From Methylomonas koyamae (lineage in GTDB: Bacteria > Pseudomonadota > Gammaproteobacteria > Methylococcales > Methylomonadaceae), in assembly GCF_019669905.1 (NCBI RefSeq), contig NZ_AP019777.1, positions 3,782,001-3,846,000 of the forward strand: a stretch of DNA of 64,000 nt. Reading direction: 5' to 3'. A program made the translations under genes and the position numbers. The notes under the pieces were generated by a model. That model ran no database searches and was not told where the DNA came from. It worked only from the letters and a program-made list of their open reading frames with translations. How positions within the stretch are numbered: the stretch's first letter is position 1; every line of letters begins with the position of its first letter. Shown here in pieces: positions 54,499 through 62,063 of the stretch.

Positions 54499-54846
54499 TT
54501 AACGGCTCATGCCGTTACCCAGCCAGGCTCCCGCCGCCGCGCCGATGCCGGCGCCCAACGGATCGCCTTTACTCATTTCATAACCGGCCATGCTGCCCAG
54601 CGCGCCGCCGACCAAACCTTGGGTGGAACGCTGGTCGTAACTTCGCTGCCGCGGTGCCGGCTGCGGCGCCGGCACGTACTGGACCACACGCTCCGGATAA
54701 TAAACCCGCTCGACTTCGACGTAGTGGTCGTGATGGTGGTGCCGATGATGGCCATGTTTATGACCGTGGCCGTGACCATGGCCATCCGCCAATGCGGTCG
54801 AACCAGCCAATAACCCCGCAAACGCAACAGTTGCTGCTCTGAACAT
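54499..54846 (-). CDS. His-rich exported protein with glycine-zipper tail
   Basis: 115 residues. A signal peptide (VAFAGLLAGSTALA) is followed directly by a His-rich block (GHGHGHGHKHGHHRHHHHDH, about residues 23-42) likely to bind metal ions. A Pro/Tyr-rich linker follows, and a Gly-zipper region (GLVGGALGSMAGYEMSKGDPLGAGIGAA cut into two short motifs) similar to 2TM glycine-zipper outer-membrane proteins. It may be a periplasmic zinc, nickel or copper buffer. No operon partner. Confidence 0.75.
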   Translation of the reverse strand: MFRAATVAFAGLLAGSTALADGHGHGHGHKHGHHRHHHHDHYVEVERVYYPERVVQYVPAPQPAPRQRSYDQRSTQGLVGGALGSMAGYEMSKGDPLGAGIGAAAGAWLGNGMSR

Positions 54847-55030
54847 AAAACGCTCCTAATAAAATTCCGTTGCTAAGAATTTTAGTGGGCGTAATTGAAG
54901 TCCCGATTAGGAACAAATTAAGAATTGATGAAAATCGCACAGCCGCAACAAGGACCGCAGCCGACCGCCCCCGTCCGACCTAAACTTTTAGCCGATGCCG
55001 TTCGAGTAGGCCCGGTCCTCAACTACCGTC
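54847..55030. other. Intergenic, no gene seen
   Basis: Promoter side of the His-rich gene and flank of the hairpin repeat. No recognisable operator or terminator. Confidence 0.4.
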
Positions 55031-55097
55031 GCTCCGGCCTGGGCGGGAGCCCTGTTTCCCTACTGGATTCCCGCATTCGCGGGAATGACGCCGGAGC
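55031..55097. repeat. Hairpin repeat (GGATTCCCGCATTCGCGGGAATG) copy 1
   Basis: GCTCCGGC (55031-55038) and GCCGGAGC (55090-55097) frame an inner ATTCCCGCATTCGCGGGAAT hairpin. A second copy follows 60 bp downstream at 55125-55150. Confidence 0.7.
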
Positions 55098-55124
55098 AGG
55101 TTAGGAGATTCACACATGAAACGA

Positions 55125-55150
55125 GGATTCCCGCATTCGCCGGAATGACG
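55125..55150. repeat. Hairpin repeat copy 2
   Basis: GGATTCCCGCATTCGCC then GGAATGACG, one base different from copy 1 in the hairpin arm (GCC for GCG), so the stem is slightly weaker. Confidence 0.7.
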
Positions 55151-55247
55151 CTGCTAGGAAGCTGGAACGCCGACGCCATCCTTAGCGCCCGCCCCCGGCA
55201 TGCTTACCGGGGCAACCCAACATGTTTGGCTTAACGGCATTTCCCCG

Positions 55248-55898
55248 TTATTTGCCGGCCAGCTCCGCCAAATCCAGCACCTGCCATTGAATCGCCAAAC
55301 GCGTCATTTCGATGTCGCTGCCGACACCGAGTTTGCGCTTGATCAGATAATGGCAATTGCAGACCGTTTTCGGGCTGATGTGCAAGCTGGCCGCGATGGA
55401 CTCGACGCTGTTGCCGGCCACCAGCAAGCGCAGAATTTCGAACTCGCGTACCGTCAGATTGCGCAGGGCCGGGTTGCCGTCGCCCAACTTCTCCAAAGCC
55501 ATGGCCTGGGCGATATCGGCGCTTAATACGCGGCGCCCGGCATCTACCTCGCGCACCGCACGCAGCAATTCCTCCGGCGGGCTGCTTTTAGTGACGTAAC
55601 CCAAGGCGCCTGCGCGCAGAGCCTGCTCGGCGAACAACGGATTTTGATGCATGCTGAACACCAAAATCCTGGCGTCCGGCTGCAACTGGCGCAAGCGGGC
55701 AACCAGTTCCAAGCCGCTGCTGCCGGGCAGGGAGATGTCGGTAATCACCAAATCCACCGGCTGCTGCCGATATCTGCGGTAGGCTTCGGCCGCATCCGCC
55801 GCTTCGGCCACCACTTGCAAGTCGGCCTGTTTCGCCAGCAAGGCCCGGTATCCGGCCCGCACCACGGCATGGTCGTCGACCAACAGAATTCCGATCAT
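55248..55898 (-). CDS. NarL/UhpA-type response regulator
   Basis: 216 residues. N-terminal receiver domain with the phosphorylated Asp in VDLVITDISLPG (about residue 54) and the FSMHQ switch region. LuxR-type HTH at about 148-205 (LTVREFEILRLLVAGNSVESIAASL). It overlaps the kinase gene by 4 bp (ATGA), so the pair form a two-component system. The target genes are not known; the gene downstream on the plus strand does not carry an obvious site. Confidence 0.95.
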   Translation of the reverse strand: MIGILLVDDHAVVRAGYRALLAKQADLQVVAEAADAAEAYRRYRQQPVDLVITDISLPGSSGLELVARLRQLQPDARILVFSMHQNPLFAEQALRAGALGYVTKSSPPEELLRAVREVDAGRRVLSADIAQAMALEKLGDGNPALRNLTVREFEILRLLVAGNSVESIAASLHISPKTVCNCHYLIKRKLGVGSDIEMTRLAIQWQVLDLAELAGK

Positions 55899-57250
55899 TG
55901 CGCTGCCGCCGCCGGAGCTAGCGGCAGGCTCACCGCGACTTGCAGCCCGTGCGGTTCGGCGATGGCCAGGCTGAATTCGCCGTTCAAGGCCGCGACCCGC
56001 TCGCGCATGCCGAGCAAACCCAGGCCGCTGCCGGCAAACGGCAATTCCCGCGCCACGCCGTCGTCTCGAATCTGCAGCGATGCCCTACTTTCCTCGATTT
56101 GCAACACCAGCGCCACGTTGCTAGCCGCGGCGTGTCTGGCGATGTTGGTCTGGCATTCTTGCGCAATTCGGAATAAAGCCAGCGCTTGGTCGTCGGCCAA
56201 CCGGCGGCAGTCGCCGGCCACTTGCAAGCGGTATACGGCCTTGCCGGCGGCGCGCCGATTCCAGTCCGTCACCGCGCTGTGCAGACTGGCCGCCAGCCCC
56301 AAGGTTTCCAATTCGGCCGGACGTAAGCGCTGCAACAAGCCGCGCAACCGCTGCAACATGCCACCGGCAATTTCGCCGATCTGTTCGGCTTCGGCGGCCA
56401 GTTCCGGCGCCCGCTCGGCGGCGGCGAAGCGGACCGAACTGGCCACCGCATTGATGCCGGCCAGACACTGGCCGAATTCGTCGTGCAGTTCGCGGGCTAA
56501 GTAACGCCGCTCGTCTTCCTGTAATTGGATCAGTTTCGCCGCCAGTCTGCGCCGCTGCGCCAGCAACTGTTGCTGGGATTCGGCTAAGGCATTGACCGCG
56601 ATGCCGATCCGCCGCCACTCGTCGAGTTCGAAGCCGGGCAAGCGATGCGCCAGCTCGCCGCTCGCCAGCGCGCCCAAGCCGCGGACGATGGTTTGCGCCG
56701 GCCGTAACGCCCGGCGCACGCTCCAGTAAACCAGCCCGCAAACCGCAAATAAGGTTACCGCCGACAAGGTCGCCAAGTCGCATACGTTGCGCCAAGCGGC
56801 GGCGATTTCGGTTTCCGCGCTGGCGGTAAAGCTCAGCACGCCGAACACCGCGCCCTGGCGGAACACGCTGCGCGTTACCGGCAAGCCGGGTTGAAACAGG
56901 CTGCGGTATAAAGACTCGAAGCCGGACGGCCAGATGCGCGCTATCGGCTTGCCGCCGTAGCACAGGCTGCGCGGGGTACCGCCGGCTTGCGGCAGGTAGG
57001 CCAGACAGGTACCGGCCTGGCCGCCGGCCTGTTTCCATAATTCGAAATCCGGAAAGCTACTGCCCCGTCCCAGGCCGGACTCGATCAGCAGCAGTTGCGT
57101 CTGCAACTGCCTGGCCACGCCGTCGGCCACCTCCACTGCGTTCCGCTGCGCCAGGCTATGGCTTTGGTACAGCGCGTACGCCAGCACTGCCAGCAAGCTC
57201 AGCCCGCCGGCCAGCACGATTCGAGTTAACAAATGCCAATGTAATGCCAT
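55895..57250 (-). CDS. HisKA_3-type sensor histidine kinase
   Basis: 451 residues. Membrane helix 1 near 10-30 and helix 2 near 160-180 flank a periplasmic sensor of about 125 residues (with two Cys, CLAYLP and SLCYGG). A HAMP-like linker follows, then the HisKA_3 dimerisation motif (LARELHDEFGQCLAGINAV, with the phospho-His in ELHDEFGQ) and a HATPase domain ending with GLGLLGMRERVAALNGE. It is UhpB/NarX-like; ligand unknown. It shares a 4-bp overlap with the regulator gene. Confidence 0.93.
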   Translation of the reverse strand: MALHWHLLTRIVLAGGLSLLAVLAYALYQSHSLAQRNAVEVADGVARQLQTQLLLIESGLGRGSSFPDFELWKQAGGQAGTCLAYLPQAGGTPRSLCYGGKPIARIWPSGFESLYRSLFQPGLPVTRSVFRQGAVFGVLSFTASAETEIAAAWRNVCDLATLSAVTLFAVCGLVYWSVRRALRPAQTIVRGLGALASGELAHRLPGFELDEWRRIGIAVNALAESQQQLLAQRRRLAAKLIQLQEDERRYLARELHDEFGQCLAGINAVASSVRFAAAERAPELAAEAEQIGEIAGGMLQRLRGLLQRLRPAELETLGLAASLHSAVTDWNRRAAGKAVYRLQVAGDCRRLADDQALALFRIAQECQTNIARHAAASNVALVLQIEESRASLQIRDDGVARELPFAGSGLGLLGMRERVAALNGEFSLAIAEPHGLQVAVSLPLAPAAAAQ

Positions 57251-57441
57251 ATTCCGCCGGCCCGGCTCGCCAAAAGTCGCTTCATTCTAAAAGCCAAGCC
57301 GGCGACGGCAAAGCCCAGCTAAAACGTCGGGCAATTTGCCCGTATCCGCCGGGCAAATTTCGGCTTACAGGCGGTTACCCCACCGCTAAGCTTTGGCCGC
57401 AGTTATCCGCTGCTATTTCGCCACCCCCATTGGAGAGCACT

Positions 57442-57894
57442 ATGACCGCGTACTTATTCGACGACCGCCGTATCCGCTGGCAAACCCTGGCCGGCTTCGA
57501 GCATTTGACCTATTCGATCCTGAACTTGGACGAGGCGCGCGGCAGCGTCGATGTCTTGTTCAAATTCGCCGCCCAGCGCCAGATTCTGTTGCATCGGCAC
57601 AAGGTATTGAACAAAACCTTCGTCGTGCAAGGCGAACACCGGCTGTACCACGCCGACGGCTCGATCAAGGAAATCCGGGCCTGCGGCAGCTATACGGTCA
57701 GCCCGGCCAAGGAGGAACCGCACCGGGAAGGCGGCGGCGAAATCGATGCCGTGGTGCTGTTCCAGATACTCGGCGACGGCGGCGTGTTTTACGAGATTCT
57801 GGACGACGCCGGCCAAATCGTCGCCAGTTTGGGCATGGCCGACTTCGCCGAGTTATACCGCGCCCAATGCGCCGCCGATTCGGCCGCGGCTTGA
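57442..57894 (+). CDS. Cupin-fold protein
   Basis: 150 residues. The start at 57442 has TGGAGAG ahead. Cupin-type beta-barrel: HRHKVLNKTFVVQGEHRLYHADG contains the His/Glu motif, and the second part has EEPHREGGGEIDAVVLFQI. Metal binding is probable; substrate unknown. Neighbouring genes (DUF2380 protein 13 bp later, aldolase) suggest co-expression, but no pathway link is evident. Confidence 0.75.
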   Translation: MTAYLFDDRRIRWQTLAGFEHLTYSILNLDEARGSVDVLFKFAAQRQILLHRHKVLNKTFVVQGEHRLYHADGSIKEIRACGSYTVSPAKEEPHREGGGEIDAVVLFQILGDGGVFYEILDDAGQIVASLGMADFAELYRAQCAADSAAA

Positions 57895-57907
57895 ACGGAG
57901 GTGCGCC

Positions 57908-58399
57908 ATGTTAAGACCGATCTGCTGCGCTGCATGCTTGTTGCTAAGCCCGTGCGGCTATAGTGCGCAACGGCTGGCGATTTTGGACTTCGAAGCCAAC
58001 GACCTAACCTCGCTACCGAATACGCCGGCCGAATTGGCTCGCACCGGCAGCATCCGCCCCTTGCTGGCACAGGCGTTGAGCCGGGACGGCGCCATCGAAA
58101 TCGTGCCGATTCCGCCGCAGCAACAAGCCGCGGCCAACGCCGGCTTCGGTTACCTGTTCCGTTACGCCGACCAGGCGGCAAAATTGGGCCGCCTGGTCGG
58201 TGCCGATTGGGTGTTGGTCGGTCAGCACAGCAAACCCAGCTTTATGTTTTCGTATTTGATCGGCGATTTGGTGAACGTCAAAACTGAAACCGCCGTCGGC
58301 CAATTCGATATCGAACTGAAAGGCAATCATCGCAAAGTCACCGAACGCGGCGTCGCCGCGCTGGCCGAGAAAATAAAACGGAAGTTGAGCCGGCCTTAG
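57908..58399 (+). CDS. DUF2380-family exported protein
   Basis: 163 residues. Signal peptide with Cys-rich core (ICCAACLLLSPCG). The mature part RLAILDFEANDLTSLPNTPAELARTGSIRPLL matches the DUF2380 family, with the VGADWVLVGQHSKPS motif in the middle. It may be periplasmic. The fold resembles TolB/CsgG-type N-terminal domains (binding rather than catalysis), but the role is unknown. CGGAGGTG precedes the ATG; the previous gene ends 13 bp upstream. Confidence 0.75.
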   Translation: MLRPICCAACLLLSPCGYSAQRLAILDFEANDLTSLPNTPAELARTGSIRPLLAQALSRDGAIEIVPIPPQQQAAANAGFGYLFRYADQAAKLGRLVGADWVLVGQHSKPSFMFSYLIGDLVNVKTETAVGQFDIELKGNHRKVTERGVAALAEKIKRKLSRP

Positions 58400-58462
58400 A
58401 GTTGCCTTTACCGGCGCCATTCTGAATAATCGCCGGCCTGACGTCATTTTTAGGCAAGCACT

Positions 58463-59137
58463 ATGTACGAACTTTATCTGGACAGCGCCGATGTGTCCGA
58501 AATCCGGGCGCTAGCGGCGATTCTGCCTTTGGCCGGCATTACCACCAACCCGACGATCATGGCCGCCGGCGGCTTGGGCTTGAACGCGCTGCTGCCGGCG
58601 GTTACCGATATTTTGGGTCCGGCCTGCCGGTTGCATGTGCAGGTGCTGAGCAATACCACCGACCAAATCGTCGCCGAAGCCGAACGCCTGCATGCGCTGC
58701 CGTTCGATATCGTGGTCAAGATTCCGGCCCACGCCGCCGGCCTGGCGGCGATCAAACGCCTGAAACAACTCGATATTCCGGTGCTGGCGACGGCGATTTA
58801 CAACGTACAGCAAGGCGTATTGGCGGCGATGAACGGCGCGGATTATCTGGCGCCTTACTTAAACCGGATCGACAACCTGGGCTGCGACGGCCTCGGCGTG
58901 GTCGCCGATTTGCAGCAGTTCGTCGAGCGTTACCAATTGCCGACAAAACTGCTGGTCGCCAGCTTCAAGAACGTGCGTCAGGTATTGGAGGTGTTAAAAC
59001 TGGGCGTGCATTCCGCGACGTTGCCGCCGGACATTGCCCGACAAATGTTGCAGGTGCCGGCGACCGATGCCGCCGTCGATAAGTTCGAGCAGGATTGGCG
59101 CGCGGCTTTCGCCGAAAAGCTGCCGTTCGAGACTTGA
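58463..59137 (+). CDS. Fructose-6-phosphate aldolase / transaldolase-like
   Basis: 224 residues, class I TIM-barrel aldolase. The catalytic Schiff-base Lys is Lys86 in FDIVVKIPAH. ITTNPTIMAAGG near the N-terminus, YLAPYLNRID and KLLVASFKNVRQ agree with the E. coli FsaA/TalC group rather than with full-length transaldolase. In a ribulose-monophosphate-cycle methanotroph it could act on fructose 6-phosphate, dihydroxyacetone or formaldehyde-derived sugars; this is inference. No operon partner is obvious. Confidence 0.9.
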   Translation: MYELYLDSADVSEIRALAAILPLAGITTNPTIMAAGGLGLNALLPAVTDILGPACRLHVQVLSNTTDQIVAEAERLHALPFDIVVKIPAHAAGLAAIKRLKQLDIPVLATAIYNVQQGVLAAMNGADYLAPYLNRIDNLGCDGLGVVADLQQFVERYQLPTKLLVASFKNVRQVLEVLKLGVHSATLPPDIARQMLQVPATDAAVDKFEQDWRAAFAEKLPFET

Positions 59138-59169
59138 GGCCAAACTCGGTTAGAAATCGATCATGCCGC

Positions 59170-60072
59170 TTAATCGGCGTTGTCGAGTTCGAAAAACACC
59201 CATTTCACCCGCGGCTGGGCGGCTTTGATGTTTTTCTCCAGCGAATTGCTCAGCGACACCGCCTGCGACACGGTCAGATCCGGCAATAATTCGACCTTGA
59301 CCGCCAGCATCACGTCGTTGCCGTGGTTGATGGCCCAGACGTTGAACACCTGCACTACGACCGGTTGCTGGCGCAGATAATCCGTGACCGCATCGCGAAT
59401 TTCGCGGTCCGCCTCGCCCAGCAACAAGGCATGCACCTCGTAGCCGACCGCCAGCGCCACCAGAATTAGCAAAGCGCCAATCAGCATCGAACCAATCGCG
59501 TCGTAAATGGCGTTGCCGGTCAACAGCGTCAAACCCAACATCACCGCGGCGACGACCAGACCGAGCAAGGCTGCCAAGTCCTCGCCTATTACCACCATCA
59601 GCTCGCTGGAGTAAGTCTCGCGGAACCAGCGCCACAAACTGCGCGAACCCTGTTCGCCGCGCATTGCCCCCAACGCGCCTTTCAACGACAGCGCCTCCAT
59701 CACCACGGCGGCCAACAGGATGCCGATCGCAATTTCGGCGTTTTCCACGGCATGGTTATCGTGCAAGCGCTCCAGGCCTTCGTAAATCGAAAACATGCCG
59801 CCCACCGAGAACAAGGTGATCGCCACCATCATCGACCAGATGTAGGATTCCCGGCCGTAGCCCATCGGATGGCGCGCGGTCGGTTGCTTTGCGGCCCGCT
59901 TCATGCCGATGAACAGCAACACTTGGTTACCGCAATCGGCAAAGGAATGCACCGCCTCGGCCACCAGCGAACCGGACCCGGTCCAAACCGCGGCCGCGGT
60001 CTTGGTCAGCGCAATCGCCAAATTGGCGGAGAAGGCGTAAAGAATGGCTTTGCTTGAGTGGTGGTCGGACAT
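59170..60072 (-). CDS. CDF-type cation efflux transporter
   Basis: 300 residues, about five to six helices. Metal site motifs: HSFAD (residues about 42-46, HX3D) in AEAVHSFADCGNQVLLFIG, and GEDLAALLG in helix 5, where ED replaces the usual HxxxD. HSFADCGNQ resembles the SLC30A9-like CDF branch. The C-terminal 90 residues form the cytoplasmic domain. Likely substrate is Zn, Fe or Mn, not determinable here. Convergent with the aldolase gene. Confidence 0.9.
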   Translation of the reverse strand: MSDHHSSKAILYAFSANLAIALTKTAAAVWTGSGSLVAEAVHSFADCGNQVLLFIGMKRAAKQPTARHPMGYGRESYIWSMMVAITLFSVGGMFSIYEGLERLHDNHAVENAEIAIGILLAAVVMEALSLKGALGAMRGEQGSRSLWRWFRETYSSELMVVIGEDLAALLGLVVAAVMLGLTLLTGNAIYDAIGSMLIGALLILVALAVGYEVHALLLGEADREIRDAVTDYLRQQPVVVQVFNVWAINHGNDVMLAVKVELLPDLTVSQAVSLSNSLEKNIKAAQPRVKWVFFELDNAD

Positions 60073-60186
60073 GGCAGCTCAGTAAAGTAAAATCACGAAG
60101 CCTGATTATAGACAATGCATTTTCTTTAGCCGCCGCAGCGGACGGCAACCGGGTTTTAGCCCAATAGCCGGCATTGCGGCGGCCGC

Positions 60187-61110
60187 TTAAACCACGGCGC
60201 GCAGTAAATTGCCGTAATACAAGCGGTTGCCGGTCCGGCTGCGCGCCCACAGTTGCCTGGTTTCGCTTTGGGTCTGGGCAAAATGCGGCCCGGCCGCGGC
60301 GGCCAATTCCTGCAGGCCGACTTTCGGCGAATAGGTATTCAACACCAGGAAGCCGCCGGGTTGCAGCAGGCCGCGTGCGGTTTCCGCCAGCCGCGGCAAC
60401 TGGTTTTCCAGCTTCCATTTCTCGCCGTTGGCGCCCAGGCCCCAAGCCGGCGGGTCCATGACGATGCCGTCGTAGCGCTTGCCGCGTTTCAGTTCGCGGC
60501 CAGCGAATTTCAACGCATCTTCCAGCACCCATTTAATGTCGGTCAGGCCGCTCGACGCTTGGTTGGCATTGGCCCAATCCAGCATTTGCCGGACCGAATC
60601 GACGTGGGTGACTTCGGCGCCGGCGGCCCGCGCCACCAGCGACGCCGCGCCGGTGTAGGCAAACAGGTTCAAAATCCTGGCGCCGGCTGCGACCCGTTCG
60701 GCGATAAAGTGCCAATTGGCCTGTTGTTCCGGAAACAGGCCGACGTGTTTGAATTGAGTCAGCTTCAAGTTAAAGCGCAGTTGCCGGTAAGCAATGCTCC
60801 AACTTTCCGGCGCATCGGGCCGCAACTTTTGCCAACGGCCCTGGGTCGGCGAGGTTTCCACAAACTCCCAATGCGCCAGTTCCCGCCATTGGGCAAGCGG
60901 CCATAACGCCGCGCCGGCGGCGTTGATCTCGGGCCGGATCGTCAACACTTCGCCCCAGCGTTCCAATTTGCGGCCACCGCCGGCATCGAGCAGTTCGTAA
61001 TCGTTCCAGGCTGCGGCGTATTCCCGCAGGTTTTCGGGCTGCGCTGCTTGAGTGCTTTTAGACCGGGCTGGAGGCCGGCGGCGCTGGGAAACGGAAGATG
61101 GGGGCGGCAT
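60187..61110 (-). CDS. RlmI-like class I SAM-dependent rRNA methyltransferase
   Basis: 307 residues with a basic N-terminal tail. SAM-binding motif I is FAYTGAASLVARAAGAEVTHVD (about residue 145-165), and the catalytic D/N-PP motif reads IVMDPPAWG (about 215). It is shorter than RlmI because it lacks the N-terminal PUA domain, so its target (23S rRNA cytosine C5 by analogy) is uncertain. It is upstream of the CDF gene on the same strand, 115 bp away. Confidence 0.88.
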   Translation of the reverse strand: MPPPSSVSQRRRPPARSKSTQAAQPENLREYAAAWNDYELLDAGGGRKLERWGEVLTIRPEINAAGAALWPLAQWRELAHWEFVETSPTQGRWQKLRPDAPESWSIAYRQLRFNLKLTQFKHVGLFPEQQANWHFIAERVAAGARILNLFAYTGAASLVARAAGAEVTHVDSVRQMLDWANANQASSGLTDIKWVLEDALKFAGRELKRGKRYDGIVMDPPAWGLGANGEKWKLENQLPRLAETARGLLQPGGFLVLNTYSPKVGLQELAAAAGPHFAQTQSETRQLWARSRTGNRLYYGNLLRAVV

Positions 61111-61288
61111 GATCGGGTCGGCGGGTGGGTTAGGATAGCTCGGTTTTAATGCTCCGATTCGGCGGAGCGGACAGCGGCTATTCTATCGCGGCGACCGCGA
61201 AAAATAAGCCGCCAGCCAATCCGACACGAATGCCGTCAGGAGAAACCTTCGCCGGCGCGGTATCAGGCTTCGCCGGCATTTGTAATAC

Positions 61289-61344
61289 GTTTCACCAAAT
61301 CTTCATCAAATAATCATAAGTCCATCACAAAAAATCCCTATTGT
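61289..61344 (+). promoter_or_regulatory. Pho-box array and -10 element
   Basis: Four 7-base direct repeats at exact 11-bp spacing: GTTTCAC (61289), TCTTCAT (61300), TAATCAT (61311), CCATCAC (61322). All carry the PhoB-type TCA(C/T) core with A/T-rich spacers. A TATTGT -10 hexamer starts 10 bp after the last repeat (61339-61344), the canonical geometry. It lies 155 bp ahead of the CTERM gene. Confidence 0.6.
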
Positions 61345-61498
61345 GCGCAGCGTGCCGGCCACTAACGGACTGTTGCGGCACACCCAATACGATTTTTGTT
61401 TTGTGGCGAGGAGATCGGACGAACCTTTGTTGCTGCAGTGTCCCCCATTCACTGCGGCGGCCGCCACTAAGCACTAACCCGCAACCGGAGCCGCTTAA

Positions 61499-62059
61499 AT
61501 GTTCAATAAAAAATATCTTCTCAGCGCCGCCTTATGCGCGGCACTGTCCGCCAATGCCGACGCCGCCACGCTGGCTGCCGACGGCCAATGGCATGCGTTC
61601 GACATCGACGAAACCAGCTCGGCGTCTGCCGGCTTGGAATGGATAGACCTGGACGGCAACGCCTTGAGTTTCGACTTTAGCCTGACCGGCTCGGCAATTT
61701 TAAGAATCGTCGACGGCGGTTTTGCCGGCGACCGGTTCGACGTATTCAACGGCAATCTGCTGCTGGGCCAAACCTCGGCGGCAACCAACAACTACCCGGA
61801 ATCGCTGGGTCTGGATTTCGACGCGGCGTTTGCCGACGGCCGTTACAGCCGCGGCGTCTTCCTGCTGGGGCCCGGCAGTTACAGCATCAGCGGCTTACTG
61901 AGCCTGTCGGCGTTGGACGATAACGCCGGCGCACTCAATGCCACGGTCGGCGCGATCAGTCTGACCGCGGTGCCGCTGCCGACCGCCGCCTGGTTGTATC
62001 TGGCCGGCACCGGCCTGCTGGGCTTGACCGCCCGCCGCCAATCGAAATCGGGAGTTTAA
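61499..62059 (+). CDS. VPLP/PEP-CTERM-sorted exported protein
   Basis: 186 residues. Signal peptide (LLSAALCAALSANADA). The mature part is beta-rich with Asp/Ser/Gly (LEWIDLDGNALSFDFSL), followed by the C-terminal sorting tail VPLPTAAWLYLAGTGLLGLTARRQ broken into VPLPTA, a hydrophobic helix and a basic end. Such tails are processed by exosortase in organisms that make exopolysaccharide. No exosortase gene is in the window. Controlled by the array at 61289-61344 and followed 4 bp later by the phosphatase. Confidence 0.85.
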   Translation: MFNKKYLLSAALCAALSANADAATLAADGQWHAFDIDETSSASAGLEWIDLDGNALSFDFSLTGSAILRIVDGGFAGDRFDVFNGNLLLGQTSAATNNYPESLGLDFDAAFADGRYSRGVFLLGPGSYSISGLLSLSALDDNAGALNATVGAISLTAVPLPTAAWLYLAGTGLLGLTARRQSKSGV

Positions 62060-62063
62060 GACC

